From assembly GCA_963383645.1 (NCBI GenBank), contig OY726571.1:78346476-78410475 (forward strand): a stretch of 64,000 bases of DNA, read 5' to 3'. The position numbers and the translations under genes were made by a program. Every line of letters starts with the position of its first letter. Within the stretch, counting starts at the first letter, position 1. The notes beneath the pieces were generated by a model. It was given only the letters and a program-made list of their open reading frames with translations. It was not told where the DNA came from and made no database searches. Source of the stretch: Muscardinus avellanarius. Taxonomy: Eukaryota > Chordata > Mammalia > Rodentia > Gliridae. Of this stretch, positions 10,591 through 21,209 are shown piece after piece.

Positions 10591-10717
10591 CCAAGGTCTC
10601 ACTAGGTTGATGAGAGTCTAGGCTGTCCTAATACTGTGATCCTCCTTGTCTAAGCCTTCCAAGTACTAGGATTACAAGTGTGTGCCATCATAGCCAGCTT
10701 TGTTGTTAGTTTTTTCT

Positions 10718-10921
10718 TTTTACGGTATTGGGGTTGGAATCCAGGGGCATTCTACCTCCGAGCTACACCCCCAGCCCTGTTTTTTTATTCTTTATTTTGA
10801 AGCAGGGTCTCACTGAGTTGCAAAGGAGCTCACTAAGTAGCTTAGGCTGTCCGCAACTGCAATCCTCCTGTTTCAGCCTCCCAAATGCTGGGATTACAAG
10901 CGTGGGCCACCATGCTTGGCT
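10718..10921 (-). mobile_element. B1-dID SINE, canonical
   Basis: Antisense, complete, still inside the Tigger span; head ends GTGGGCCACCATGCTTGGCT. A further T-run (10925-10938) follows. Confidence 0.88.
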
Positions 10922-11003
10922 GTATTTTTTTTTTTTTTTATATTCTTGATGGGCAGTTGGTTAAATCCATGGATATAAAAACTATTGATATGAAGGCTGA
11001 ATG

Positions 11004-11588
11004 TATCTATGCAGAGCAGGTCTAAGAGGCCGGGTTCATACCATTCTTTCTTGCTAGGATTGGGTCCTGCTGGCCTTCTGGGTCTTACCAGTTCAGCAGG
11101 GAGGACGACCCGGTCTCTTTTCTAAAAGCCCAGAGCAGAACTATGCCAAGATGCACGAGGCTTTCCCTGTTCCATGGGTATGGGTCTCTGAACAAGGCCA
11201 GTTCTGTGATAGTGCTTGTGGTGTCTAGAAGACTTCTTGAGCTCTTGTTTATCAATATTGGCCAGGAAGGCAGAAGACACCTTAGTTGGTCACACCAGAA
11301 GTTCTAGGGCCTGTGCAAATGGCTGCATGTGGGTCACTGAGGTTCCCTAGGGCCTGGGCCTAGATCTGCAGAGCTCCAGTTTGGCCTGAGGGGTGATCTC
11401 TAGCTATGGTAGCGAGAGCACCAGGCTGTTAGAAGACACAAGGAAATCCCTTTCACGCTTTAATTGTGATGCAAATATGGGTGGAAGAAAGATATCTAAA
11501 AACTCAGGTCACCCCAAAGTGGGCAGTTCTTTGCTCCGGGGTCTTGCAGGTGACCCCCTTGTCTCTATGCTTGTTCTGTTTTGTTCTG
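11004..11588. other. single-copy DNA
   Basis: No repeat recognised. Moderately GC-rich with no convincing exon. Ends in a TTCTG/TTTTG-rich stretch that is the SINE target. Confidence 0.45.
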
Positions 11589-11804
11589 TTTTGTTTTTGC
11601 AGGTCTGAGGATGGAACCCAGGTGCATTTGACCTCCGAGCTACACCCCCTGCTCTATTTTTTATTCTTTATTTTGAAACCAGGTCTCACTGAGTTTGAGA
11701 GGGCCTCACTAAGTAGCTGAGGCCATCTGCAAAACGCGAACCGCCATCCTTGGGTCTCAGCCTCCTGAATGCTGGGATTACAAGCATGCGCCACCATGCC
11801 CCGC
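11589..11804 (-). mobile_element. B1-dID SINE, canonical
   Basis: Antisense; the target duplication CTTGTTCTGTTT appears before (about 11570) and after (about 11808). Confidence 0.88.
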
Positions 11805-12561
11805 TACACTTGTTCTGTTTATCCCCTACCTCAAATCCCTTCCTGTCTGCATCCTCCTCCTCTTGGAAAAATATCTCTCTTCACCTGTGCAGCCAGGATG
11901 TTAGTTCCTAGGGGCAGATGAGCACAGACTGGAACACCATTGGGTGGCCCAGTTACTGATGTGAAATAGTTTCTACTCTGTCTGGCCACAGCAGTCAGGA
12001 TGAAAGAGATGGGAATGTTAATAGAAATTCCAAGCGCACTTTTTTTTTTTCCCCAGCTTCTTTTACTCTTTTTGCAGATTAGTCTAGTTCAAAGGAGCAA
12101 CAGAATCTACTTGCTGTCATTCTGTCTTTAGGATAAATAAACCTTGGTTCTATCATAATACATTTTCAGCGTTCGCCTCAGTGTGGGAATTGGGGTGAAA
12201 GTTCACGGAATGTTTTTCCACCAGAATTTCTGTCTGTGGCTGCCCGGCACCGCAGCCGAATTCAGAACTCTCGATTAAAGTGCTCTGCCTAAGAGTATGG
12301 TGGAGGTTTCTAGCCAAATGGCAGAGGAAGTACTTTTGCGAATTGAGCAAGCAAACAGAGGGCAAGAACTACCACGTTATCACAATCCTTGCCCTGTGTC
12401 AGCCTTTGGAGCGCCTGGGGCCTGTGCAAGCTTCCTGTCTTGTTCCAGCTTTGTCTAGAACTGTCAATCCAGGTCCCTGGAACAGGATCTCAGAGTGTGA
12501 GCATCTGTGGTCCTCACCAGATAATAGTTCCTTCCTTCCTTCATCTCTTCTCTCCTTCCCA
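11805..12561. other. single-copy DNA
   Basis: No repeat family or gene recognised. A T11C4 run lies at 12041-12055. The open frame at 12280-12621 runs into the next SINE and its product is not recognisable. Confidence 0.45.
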
Positions 12562-12767
12562 CCTGTATTGGAAAGCCAGGGACATTTTACCTCCAAGCTA
12601 TCCCTCAGCTTCTTTTATTAATTTTTTAAAAATATTCGGAAACAGGGGGTTACTAAGTTGCTGAGAGTCCCACTACTTTGTCAAAACTGGCCTCCAGCCT
12701 GTGATCATCCCGTCTCAGCCTCCCTCCCAAGTACTGGGATTACAGGCCTGTGCCACCACCCTGGCTC
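12562..12767 (-). mobile_element. B1-dID SINE, old
   Basis: Diverged antisense copy with an extra duplication CCTCCCTCCCAAG in the head; ends CTGTGCCACCACCCTGGCT. Confidence 0.8.
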
Positions 12768-13629
12768 CCTCTCATTTTCTGACTCTGGTTTTGGCATCAG
12801 TTTAGGTCACTACTGACCTGTTAGTTCTAACTCAGTTGTGCAGATTCCCTGGCTTCTGACATCCGGTGTGAGTTCCTGGCCTTTCCCGTCCCTCCATTGT
12901 TTGACCACAAGGAATAACCCTGGCTGGTCCTGTTCCGGGTGCTGTGTTCCTAATTCTGCAGTTCCACCTTCTTAAGACCTCAGTCCTTCAGAGTGGCCAG
13001 TGTCAGGGGATCATGGCCAGTCCCAGCTCCTGTCTTACATGATAGTCTTGGGTCCTAAGATATTGCTAAAAAAACAAGGAGAGCTCATTCAATATATTTC
13101 CAAAGTCACAACTCCCCATCCGCATCACGTGCATCCTCCTCTAGGGCGGTGGTTGCATCGATTCTCATGCTGTTAAGTGACATTGAAGTATGGGGAGATA
13201 CGGAGCCTCGCCTCTCCATCATCTGCAAAGCATGGAGCTCTGCTGAGTACCATTTTCACGTCAAATGTGTCTTAGTGTGCTGGCTGCCTCTTTGAAAACG
13301 GGTGATGGATGAATAATAGATGTGGTGGTTCTTTATTAGGCAGACTCTTTGATGAATCCACACAAGGAATCATAATGAGCGAGGTGGAGCAGGTTGGCTC
13401 TGCCGGCAGACCTGGAGTGAGCCCGTATAAGTAGAGCATCTTGTTTTGAGACACTTAAGCCTAGAACGAGCGATAATTTACTGTGAGCTGAATTGATAAG
13501 CAGCTGGTGATTGAAACACCATCATTTGTAAAATTGCAGGAGAATTAGGTGCCCAGTGGAAGGAAGGAGAATTTTCATGGTACATGTTTGTGTATATTTT
13601 GAATTTTGAATCATATGACTGTATTGCGT
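12768..13629. other. single-copy DNA, repeat-free
   Basis: An 860-bp stretch without recognised repeats, coding exon or RNA gene. Candidate for a conservation check. Confidence 0.45.
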
Positions 13630-13669
13630 GTGTGTGTGTGTATGTGTGTATGTGTGTGTGTGTGTGCAT
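13630..13669. repeat. (GT)n microsatellite, imperfect
   Basis: GT units interrupted by TATGTGTGTATG; tail of the next antisense SINE. Confidence 0.9.
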
Positions 13670-13671
13670 GT

Positions 13672-13855
13672 AGATTAAAACTAGAGGCACTCTGAGTTAC
13701 ACACTCAGTTTTTTTTTTTCCTTTATTTTGATACAGGGTCTCACTAAATTGCAGAGGGCCTCACTAAGTAGCTGAGGCTGGCCATGAACCTGCGATCCTC
13801 CTTTCTCAGCCTCCCAAGTACTGGGATAACCAGCACATGCCAACAAACCCAGCTA
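13672..13855 (-). mobile_element. B1-dID SINE with shortened ID part
   Basis: Antisense; the ID section is partly deleted (AAACTAGAGGCACTCTGAGT), the linker and head are complete. Confidence 0.82.
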
Positions 13856-13892
13856 TGTGACTGTATTTTCTCTAGTATATATAGGAGGATAA

Positions 13893-13936
13893 AAAGAAAA
13901 AAAAAGGGAAGGAAGGGAGGGAGAAAGGAAAGAAAC
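13893..13936. repeat. purine-rich A/G tract
   Basis: AAAAGAAAAAAAAAGGGAAG then GGAAGGGAGGGAG: a pure purine low-complexity run. Confidence 0.85.
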
Positions 13937-14099
13937 TATTAATTATAGGGAACAATACATCAATTAAATAATATTTCTAAGTGACATGCTTATATAAAGC
14001 ACTTTGAGGAACTCTTGGGAGATAAAAGTATATAATAAGAGGAGCTCTTCAGAGATCCTAATGTGCTCCTCTTCTGGGAAAATGCTCTCCAAACCTGTC

Positions 14100-14205
14100 A
14101 ACAGCCAGTAGGCATTGTTATTCACATTTTGCAAGTAAGGAAATGGAAGCTTTGGATGGTGGAGGTGGCTGGGAGCTGAGCTCAGGGCTCCTGACTCCCA
14201 GCAGA
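14100..14205 (-). mobile_element. MIR fragment
   Basis: GTTATTCACATTTTGCAAGT, then AAGGAAATGGAAGC and GAGCTCAGGGCTCCTGACTC follow the antisense MIR order (attttacagatgaggaaac, later gagccaggattcgaacc). Confidence 0.5.
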
Positions 14206-14409
14206 GATGGCAGAAGGAACCCGGGACTTATTCTCTGAATCAATTGACTGATCAGAACACTTCCTATGGAATTGTCTTGTAGGTGAAATTTGTGGCTGCT
14301 ACCATCTGCAGTTCCCAGTGTCTTACTCCCCTTTCTCTCTTTACCTTACTCTCTTCTGCTTTCATATTCTTGGTCAATCAAAGTAGGTGGGTTTTTCAGG
14401 TTGCTGTTC

Positions 14410-14692
14410 CATCCATCCATCCATCCATCCATCCATCCATCCATCCAACCATTCATCCAGCCACCTGTCTGTCCATCCATTCATCTGTCCATCCATCCAT
14501 CCATCTGGCTACCTATTTATCCATCCAGTCACCTGTCTGTCATCCATCCATCCATCCATCCATCCATCCATCCATCCATCCAACCATCCACTCATCTTTT
14601 CATCTGTACACCTGTCTGTTTGTTCATCCATCCATGTATCCATCTACCCATCTGCCTGTCCTTCTATTCACCTACCCAGTTACCCACCCAAC
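14410..14692. repeat. (CATC)n microsatellite, long and interrupted
   Basis: About 280 bp dominated by CATC/CCAT, with two purer blocks (14410-14450 and 14539-14590) and diverged interior units (CTGTC, ATTCATC). It creates long IHPS-rich false open frames. Confidence 0.95.
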
Positions 14693-14699
14693 CATTTTC

Positions 14700-14800
14700 C
14701 CTTCCTCAGATATTTACTCTTTCAAATACCATCGAGTACCTATCATGTCTCAGGCCTGGACTAGATTCTGGAATACAGAGTTGAATAATACCAGGCATGG
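14700..14800 (-). mobile_element. possible L2 3' end
   Basis: GAGTACCTATCATGTCTCAG then CTGGAATACAGAGTTGAATA resembles the antisense L2 end (gagcacctactatgtgccag ... ggatacagcagtgaa). Confidence 0.45.
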
Positions 14801-14998
14801 CTCTAACTGTCAAATAACTGAAGAGAAGTTGTATATACTATGAGCCTTGCAGACTATGCATATTCTTTTGGAATTCACCAAGCCCTCTCAACCTGACCCT
14901 GGGATGTCTGCGTAGTGAAAGCTTAACTTTTTTCTTTAAACTTCTTGAATATGAAACCATGGTCTCCTCCAGTTTTTATTTTATTTTACTTGGTTTTA

Positions 14999-15229
14999 AT
15001 TAATTAATTAACTAATTAATTAATTTAGTGGTACTGGGAGTGGAACCCAGGGACTTTTCTACCTCCGGGCTATATTCTCAGACCTATTTTATACTTTATT
15101 TGAAAACAGGGTCTCACTAAATTGCTGAGAGCCTCACTAAGTAGCTGAGGCTGGCTTCGAACCTGTGTGATTCTCCTGTCTCAGCCTCCCAAGCGCTGAG
15201 ATTATAAGCGTGCGCCACCACGCCCAGCC
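14999..15229 (-). mobile_element. B1-dID SINE, form 2, with (TTAA) tail
   Basis: Antisense; tail TTAATTAATTAACTAATTAA, ID part ending CTCAGACC, head GGCTTCGAACCTGTGTGA. Complete to CACGCCCAGCC. Confidence 0.9.
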
Positions 15230-15305
15230 TGGTTTTGTTTTATTAAAACTTACAGAATACTTCATAATAAAATGCTACAGAACTAACCTTTTGACATTTT
15301 ATTTT

Positions 15306-15514
15306 GTGTGTGTGTGGTACTAGGGATGGAACCCGGGGGCATTCTACCTCTGAGCTACATCCCCAGCCCCATTTTTTATTCTTTATTTTGAAACAGGTTC
15401 TCACTGAGTTGCAGAGAGCCTCACTAAGTAGCTGAGGCTGTGCACAAACCATGATCCCCTCTTGTCTCAGCCTCCCAAATGCGGGGATTACGAGCGTTCG
15501 CCACCACGCCCGGC
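15306..15514 (-). mobile_element. B1-dID SINE, canonical
   Basis: Antisense with a short GT tail; head ends GTTCGCCACCACGCCCGGCT. Confidence 0.9.
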
Positions 15515-15524
15515 TTCTCCTGCG

Positions 15525-15805
15525 TTCTTTGAGTGGGCCCTAAATCCAATCACTAATGTCCTTAGAAGAGGGAGGTGGGAATATGGTTCCCATGGAGCAG
15601 ATGGGGCCAGAGGCAGAGATTGGAGCGATGTGGCCACAAGCCAAAGACAGCCCAGGAATGCCAGTGGCCGCCGGGAGTTGGAAGAGGCCAGGAGCACATT
15701 CTCCCCTGAGCCAGGCCCTGCTGACGCCAGGACAGAATAAGTTTCTACTATTCAAAGCCACAACCTCTGTGATAATTTGTCACAGCTCCCTGAAGAAAAC
15801 CAATC
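15525..15805 (+). mobile_element. MLT1-type LTR (ERVL-MaLR), partial
   Basis: The internal to 3' part of an MLT1 LTR in order: GTGGGCCCTAAATCCAATCA, CAGAGATTGGAGCGATGTGG, CCACAAGCCAAAGACAG, AATAAGTTTCTACTATTC, TGTGATAATTTGTCACAGC. Non-coding relic of a mammalian endogenous retrovirus-like element; the 5' part was lost or covered by the adjacent SINE. Confidence 0.8.
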
Positions 15806-16607
15806 CTGCTGTAGACTTTCGGAGGGGCGGGTCTCTCTCCCTCCGGGTTTGGCTTCTGTATAGAGCGATCTCAGACATCCGAGTGCTTGGACTGATTTCT
15901 TCATTGTTTCAGAAATTCAGAGTTTGCAGATTGGTATTTAAAATTTTATTGGAAGAGAAGGAGAGAGCAGCAAGACCGTGGCATTTATTTGCAAAAGAAG
16001 AAATGAATGCCCCCGAGGCTCGGTACCTTATGAGTTTATTGCATCTGGAAGCTTGGATTTACACTGCGATTTAATGTAGCAATTCCTCTGCTCTGCTAGA
16101 ATATTAATAAAACCACCGAGAAAAGCTCATCTAGTAGAACAAGAAAAGCGAGTCAGTCAGGAGAGTGGTTTGATGTCTTAATTAGATACTACCTCTGTGT
16201 GTGCCTTCGCTCCTTTGCGAACCACCAGTATCTAAATGACAGTGTTTCGGGATTTCTGGATCCAGTGTAAAATGTCTTCTGCTCCAATCTTCCATGAAAT
16301 GTAATTTTGGGACTGTGGGCTTGGTTCTTACTCAAGCAGAACCCTTGGTGTGTTACTGGGACTGCCGTTGAAAGGAAACTGTGGGATCGTGTGTTTTTAC
16401 TTATAAGGAGCACACAGCCAAGTATCTGGAATCTCGGTTCAGTAAACCAGGCTGGTGGTGAACATTATTTTTTCTAATAGTAATGGCATGTGTTACAGGA
16501 TTTTATTTTTATCCTATACATTTATAAGGTCTCATCTAGACCATTTATTTGTCTAGGAAGCTGGGTTACATTGTAAAGCCTAAATGTGGTTAAATTGCTA
16601 GATGCTG
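15806..16607. other. single-copy DNA, repeat-free
   Basis: An 800-bp island. It begins with GGAGGGGCGGGTCTC (GC-box-like) and later holds AT-rich motifs such as GATGTCTTAATTAGATACTA. No exon could be supported. Confidence 0.45.
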
Positions 16608-16824
16608 GCCGGGCGTGGTGGCGCGCACGCTTGTAATTCCCCGCGATTGGGAGGCTGAGACAGGAGGATCGCGCAGGTTCGAAGCCAGCCTCGGCTGGTT
16701 TAAGAGACCCTGTTTCCAAATAAAATATCAAATAGGTCTGGGATTATAGCCCGGAGGTAGAAGGCCCCTGGGTTCCATTCCCAGTACCACCAAAAATACA
16801 AAAATAAAAATAAATAAAAATAAA
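16608..16824 (+). mobile_element. B1-dID SINE, intermediate between forms 2 and 3
   Basis: Sense; the head has the shortened form-3-like middle (CAGCCTCGGCTGGTTTAAGA) but the tail is intact form 2 (GTAGAAGGCCCCTGGGTTCC). Target duplication AAATTGCTAGA on both sides (16594, 16823). Confidence 0.9.
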
Positions 16825-16831
16825 TTGCTAG

Positions 16832-17047
16832 AGCTGGGCGTGGTGGTGCTCGGCTATAATCCCAGTACTTGGGAGGCTGAGACGGGAGGTTCACAGTTTT
16901 AGAGGACAGCTGCAGCAACTTACTGAGGCCCTCAGCAGGTTAGTGAGACCCTGTTTCAAAATAAAAAAAATAAAATAGAGTTGGGGTCATAGCTCAGAGG
17001 TTGATTGCCCCTGGGTTCTATCTCTAGTACCCCAGAAAGAAAAAACA
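16832..17047 (+). mobile_element. B1-dID SINE, older
   Basis: Sense copy directly after the previous one; tail GAGTTGGGGTCATAGCTCAG to CTCTAGTACCCC. Confidence 0.83.
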
Positions 17048-17521
17048 AATTTTTTTCTAGGACGTTTTACCAATATTAAAACCAGGGGCAAAGAAGAGGG
17101 AATTAACGTATCACACAGCATTAAGGCTAGCTTGTTGATGATCTTGCTTTTGTTGCTCTACGGCGTATAGGTAGGGGATTTTACTGTCAGATTTATGTTT
17201 TGTAAGTATGTATATTATTGCCTGATGCCACGAGGAAGTATTAATACACTACCGGATTTTGCAAGATTCGGTCACTAATAAAGTCTAGCAGATATTTACA
17301 ATAAACAACATAGCTGAAGCGAAATCACTTAATCTCCACCTTGGCCATGTGAAGTGGATGGGGTAAGGATTTGATTGGAAAGAAACCTTTTCCCCCATGG
17401 CATTGAACTTATATTTGGCCTTATATTCGGATTAAGATTTAAATTGACACGAGGCAGTTCAGTTTTAAGTCAACTCCTCTTCCAGGCCCCATTAATGAAA
17501 TCCTAGGATCCTTTTTTGCCA
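17048..17521. other. single-copy DNA
   Basis: No repeat or gene recognised. Confidence 0.45.
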
Positions 17522-17991
17522 TTTTTTTTTTTTTTTTTGGTATTGGGGATGAACCTAGGGGTATTCTACCTCTGAGCCACACCCTCTGCCCTTTTTAATT
17601 AATTAATTAATTAATTAATTTTGTGATACTGGGGGTGGAACCCAGGGGCTTTTCTACCTCTGGACTATATTCCCAGACCTATTTTTTTTTTTATACTTTA
17701 TTTGGAAACAGGGTCTCACTAAGTTGCTGAGAGCCTCACTAAGTAGCTGGGGCTGGCTTCGAACCTGTGCGATCCTCCTGTCTCAGCCTCCCAAGCGCGG
17801 GGATTACAAGCGAGTGCCACCACGGCCGGCTGTGCCCTTTTTATTTTAAAACAGGGATCTTGCTAGTTGCTGAGGGCCTTCCTAAATTACTGTGGGTCTC
17901 CCTAAGTTGCAGAGGCTGTCCTCGAATCCATAATCCTCCTGTCTCAGCTTCCCAAATCCAGGAATAACAGGTGTACACGATCACACGTGAC
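17522..17991 (-). mobile_element. B1-dID SINE split by a form-2 SINE
   Basis: Outer antisense copy: ID tail 17522-17592 and linker plus head from 17832 to 17991. The head is old (CACGATCACACGTGACT end). Confidence 0.85.
17594..17831 (-). mobile_element. B1-dID SINE, form 2 (nested), with (TTAA) tail
   Basis: Tail TTAATTAATTAATTAATTAA, ID part ending CCCAGACC, complete head. TGCCCTTTTTA before and TGTGCCCTTTTTA after mark the target duplication in the outer SINE. Confidence 0.9.
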
Positions 17992-18317
17992 TTCTCCGCC
18001 ATATCTTAAATATGTTCCAGTGCCACTTAGTTTGAATTATTAATAGCAACAATCTTATTAATAACGAAAGAATGAAGTGATATGATTGTGACACTGTCTA
18101 AAAGATTTCTTATGAAATTCCCTAGAGATAGGCCTGCACACTGAACATTGTGTGATTTTTTTTTTGCTTTGAACACAGCAGTTGCTCAGTAAATAATTAT
18201 TTATTGAATAAATTAATGAGTGAATAATTATTTACATTAGCAAGTTTTGAGGTCATCAGGCACTTAACTAGCAATGTGAGTGTCCTGGGATCTCATATCA
18301 ACTTAATAACTAATCGA

Positions 18318-18397
18318 TTTTTTTGCTGCTCCTAGAGATAGAACTAACAGCTTTGTGGCTAGACAAGTCCTCTACCGCTAAGTTACATCCCAACTCC
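18318..18397 (-). mobile_element. ID element, diverged
   Basis: Antisense: GCTCCTAGAGATAGAACTAA, then GACAAGTCCTCTACCGCTAA. Keeps the long ID middle. Confidence 0.6.
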
Positions 18398-18513
18398 TAC
18401 TAACTTGTGTTACACAGAAGAGTGCCATTAAACAGTTTATTCAGTGCTGTCCAAGATAAATATAATCTGAGCCACAAATGTGAGCTACATATGTAACTAA
18501 ATTTCTTTCCTTC

Positions 18514-18686
18514 CTTGGAAATGGGGATGGAAGCCAGGGTCATTCTCCCTCCGAGTTATACCCCCAGCCTGATTTTATTATTTTATTTTGAAGTAGGGTC
18601 TCACTACATTGCTCTGGCTGGCCAGGAATCTGTCATCCTCCTGTCTCAGCCTCCCACGTACTGGGATTACAAGTCACCCCACCCGG
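18514..18686 (-). mobile_element. B1-dID SINE with deleted head middle
   Basis: Antisense; ID part complete, head shortened (TACATTGCTCTGGCTGGCCA) and 5' end truncated (AAGTCACCCCACCCGG). Confidence 0.82.
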
Positions 18687-18727
18687 TTTACAATTTAAAA
18701 TTTTCTATTAAAAAAGGAAAAAGAACA

Positions 18728-18941
18728 GGATGTGTTGGGGGCACACCTGCAATTTCAGTACTTGGGAGGCTCAGACAAGAGGATCGCAGGTTCAAGGACA
18801 GACTCAACAGAGTACTGATAACTCAGCAATCTAGTGAGACCCTGTTTCCTTATAAAAAATAAAGTAGGTCTGGGAGTGTGGCTCAGAGGCGGAATGCTCC
18901 TGAGTTCAATTCCCAATACCATGATAAAAAAAAAAAAAGTA
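18728..18941 (+). mobile_element. B1-dID SINE
   Basis: Sense; AGGATCGCAGGTTCAAGGAC in the head, tail GGTCTGGGAGTGTGGCTCAG, A-tail of 12. Moderately diverged. Confidence 0.83.
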
Positions 18942-19369
18942 AAAGAAACAAGTAAAATTATTTTAGTAACATGTTTTATTTAACTCAGTGAGCTGAAAAT
19001 ATAATCAGAACATGTCATCAAGATAAACACATATTTATATGTATTTATATGCGTGCTCACGGCACATCTCCATTTGGCTTGACCTGATTTGAAATGCTGA
19101 AAAGCCACATATAACTAGTGGCTATCATATTGGAAAGCTCACATCTGTACCATCTGAAGGCTCCCATTTTAAATAATTATTTTTGCTAATTAGCTGCAAA
19201 ATTCACTTTTCACAAGCTATCAAGTATGGTACATGAATTGTCCTATCTGTGTGTCCCTTAAAAAAAAAATCATCACTTAGAGATTGTGTGAAAAATACAA
19301 TGCCCTCTTAATTTTAGTGATCATGGCATAGCTTGTATGACTCCGATCTGCAGACACCTCCTGTGTTAG
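18942..19369. other. single-copy AT-rich DNA
   Basis: No gene or repeat recognised. Confidence 0.45.
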
Positions 19370-19480
19370 TATGGAGTTAGCTACTACTCTTAAGCCTCAG
19401 TTTTCTCCTCTGTAAAATACAAATAATATTTATCTCAAGGTATAGTGATAACATTCACAAAGCACTTAACTCTGAAACAT
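19370..19480 (+). mobile_element. MIR fossil (3' half)
   Basis: AAGCCTCAGTTTTCTCCTCT then GTAAAATACAAATAATATTT, TATCTCAAGG and AAAGCACTTAA follow the sense MIR order. Confidence 0.65.
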
Positions 19481-19496
19481 TGATTATTTTTTCTTT

Positions 19497-19690
19497 TTTT
19501 TTCTTTTTTGCTGTACTAGGGATTGAGCCTAGAGGCATTCTGCCTCTGAGGTACATCCCGGGCCCTATTTTTTATTCTTTATATTGAAATAGGGTCTCAG
19601 TAAGTAGCTGAGGCTGGCCATGAACTTGTGATCCTCCTGTCTCAGCCTCCCAAGTACTGGGATTACAACCGTGAGCCACCATACCCAGTT
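19497..19690 (-). mobile_element. B1-dID SINE
   Basis: Antisense; lacks the segment between the linker and AGTAAGTAGCTGAGG (short deletion). T-run before. Confidence 0.85.
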
Positions 19691-19756
19691 GTAATTTGTT
19701 CTTATTTAGTATTTTCTTTTTATACAAAACTCCAGAAAATAACTGAATGATTTCTC

Positions 19757-19760
<4 letters not shown>

Positions 19761-19800
<40 letters not shown>
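19761..19800. repeat. (AT)n microsatellite
   Basis: Twenty TA units. Confidence 0.95.
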
Positions 19801-19803
<3 letters not shown>

Positions 19804-19837
19804 GACTTTTAAATATATATTTTTATATTATATGTTT

Positions 19838-20044
19838 GTTTCCCCTGGTACTGGGGATTGAACCCAGAAGCATTCTGGACTACATCCCAGAGCCTTATTT
19901 TATATTTTTATTTTGAAACAGGGTCTCACTATGTTGCTGAGGGCCTGGCTAAGTAGATGAGGCTGGTTTAGAGACTGTGATCCTCCTGTCTCAGCCTCCC
20001 AAGTACTGGGATTACAGATATAGGCTTGCACCAGTAGGCCTGGC
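19838..20044 (-). mobile_element. B1-dID SINE, old
   Basis: Antisense; a few bases of the ID part are missing (CATTCTGGACTACATCCCAG). Confidence 0.83.
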
Positions 20045-20555
20045 TTTTCATTTCCTCAAAGACACCCCTACCCCCTTCTCTGTGGCAAGCACTTTCTGGG
20101 ATTATTTTCTGGAAAGGAAGTCATTGAGATTCAGTTTGAATCCGTTTCATGGGGGCTGTCCACGTGGCCCCTGCACAGGGACTGTGAGAGCTACTGCTCA
20201 GAAAAGACAAGACTGAGCTTTCCACAGACACATCACACCTCAGTCAGCTTCCTTGAGGTTATTGGACTGAATTTGGAGACTCTATTAATGTATTTCCATT
20301 AAGCATATATCAATATTAAACTATAAGCTATTATCTAGTGTGGAAAGGTGATCCTGGTAGAGAAATGATTATAGATATTGTCTAGACTACTCATTCTGAA
20401 AAAGGTTTATGCAGCCCTTCGCTCTTTTCTGATTTAATGCATTTGGGGAAGGGATAATTTATAATAGGAAGATGTTTTTAGTTCTCATTTACCTTGCTTT
20501 GGGTAAGGGTGAAACAAATAATAACAAATCAGTGGAAGTATTTAGCTCAAATTTC
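20045..20555. other. single-copy DNA
   Basis: No repeat or gene recognised. Confidence 0.45.
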
Positions 20556-20783
20556 TTTTCTTTGGTATCAAGGATGGGACCCGGAGACATTTTACCTTTG
20601 AGCTATACCCTGAACTGTCAGGAATTATGTCGCAGTGCCCACACCAACCCTTTTTATTCTGAGGCAAGGTCTCACTGAGTGTCTGAGGGTCTAAGTTGTT
20701 GAGACTGGCCTCAGAACCTGCCCTCCTCCTACTCAGCCTCCCAAAGTACTGGGGTTAAAGGCAAATGCTATCATGGCCCGCCT
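20556..20783 (-). mobile_element. B1-dID SINE with unrelated insert
   Basis: Antisense; between the ID part (ACCTTTGAGCTATACCCTGA) and the linker lies about 35 bp (20613-20648) not found in other copies. Confidence 0.75.
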
Positions 20784-21195
20784 TAGTTGAAGTTTCTATT
20801 ACTACCCTAGCTCGCCTAGGCTAGGTCAGGTTCTTGTTTTTTTGTTTTTAGATGATGTAAAGACTTTTGGAGTACAGGATATCCTCTGGTGCTTCCTTAG
20901 AATTTTTGCATAATTTAAGCACCTTTATTTACTTGATTCTAATTTTAAGTAAGAAGATCTTCATGATAAAGGGCTGGCGCACTGAGATTTGTTCTTGGGA
21001 ATCTGTACTCAGTTTCCTGTAGCTTTCCCTAATAACTGAATAGCATTCTTATCTCCTGTTAGTTGTTTGTGAAGAAACATTTATCAAAGGAGGATTAATA
21101 CTTTCAACAATTCTCGGCAAAGCCTCAACACTTTCAGGGAGAACATTGTGATTATTGAGGCTGATGTTGATTAAAGCTCTTCTACTATTAATTAG
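20784..21195. other. single-copy DNA
   Basis: No repeat or gene recognised. Confidence 0.45.
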
Positions 21196-21209
21196 AAAAA
21201 CTTTGATTA

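Larger units (their letters stand above)
10042..10698 (-). mobile_element. B1-dID SINE split by two later SINEs
   Basis: The host copy is in three pieces: ID tail 10042-10108, linker and first head bases 10340-10375, and the rest of the head 10591-10698. Between them lie a form-3 copy (antisense) and a canonical copy (sense). Confidence 0.85.
9801..11003 (+). mobile_element. Tigger/MER2-type DNA transposon, split by SINEs
   Basis: The left part (9801-10038) matches MER2 in order as I remember that family: CTAGGACCCCCTCAGATACC, GGATGCTCTAATTCCTTATA, then ATAAAATGGCTTGGTATTTA, and GTAAATAACTGTTATACTGT, ending near CTGTACAGAGGAC. The right terminus resumes at 10948-11003 (GTTGGTTAAATCCATGGATA to GGCTGAATG). 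MER2 is a non-autonomous pogo-like element, and no transposase is readable. Three SINE insertions fill the middle. Confidence 0.75.

Noticed and set aside
14410..14692. CRISPR-like array
   Set aside because: It is a simple tetranucleotide repeat in a mammalian genome with no repeat-spacer structure.
14283..14843. Longest open frame (186 residues), IHPS-rich
   Set aside because: It is a translation of the (CATC)n microsatellite; all three frames stay open over the repeat and nothing outside it resembles a protein.
15556..16074. 172-residue open frame
   Set aside because: Its first half is MLT1 LTR sequence and the second half is unrecognised; no promoter, splice or protein similarity supports it.
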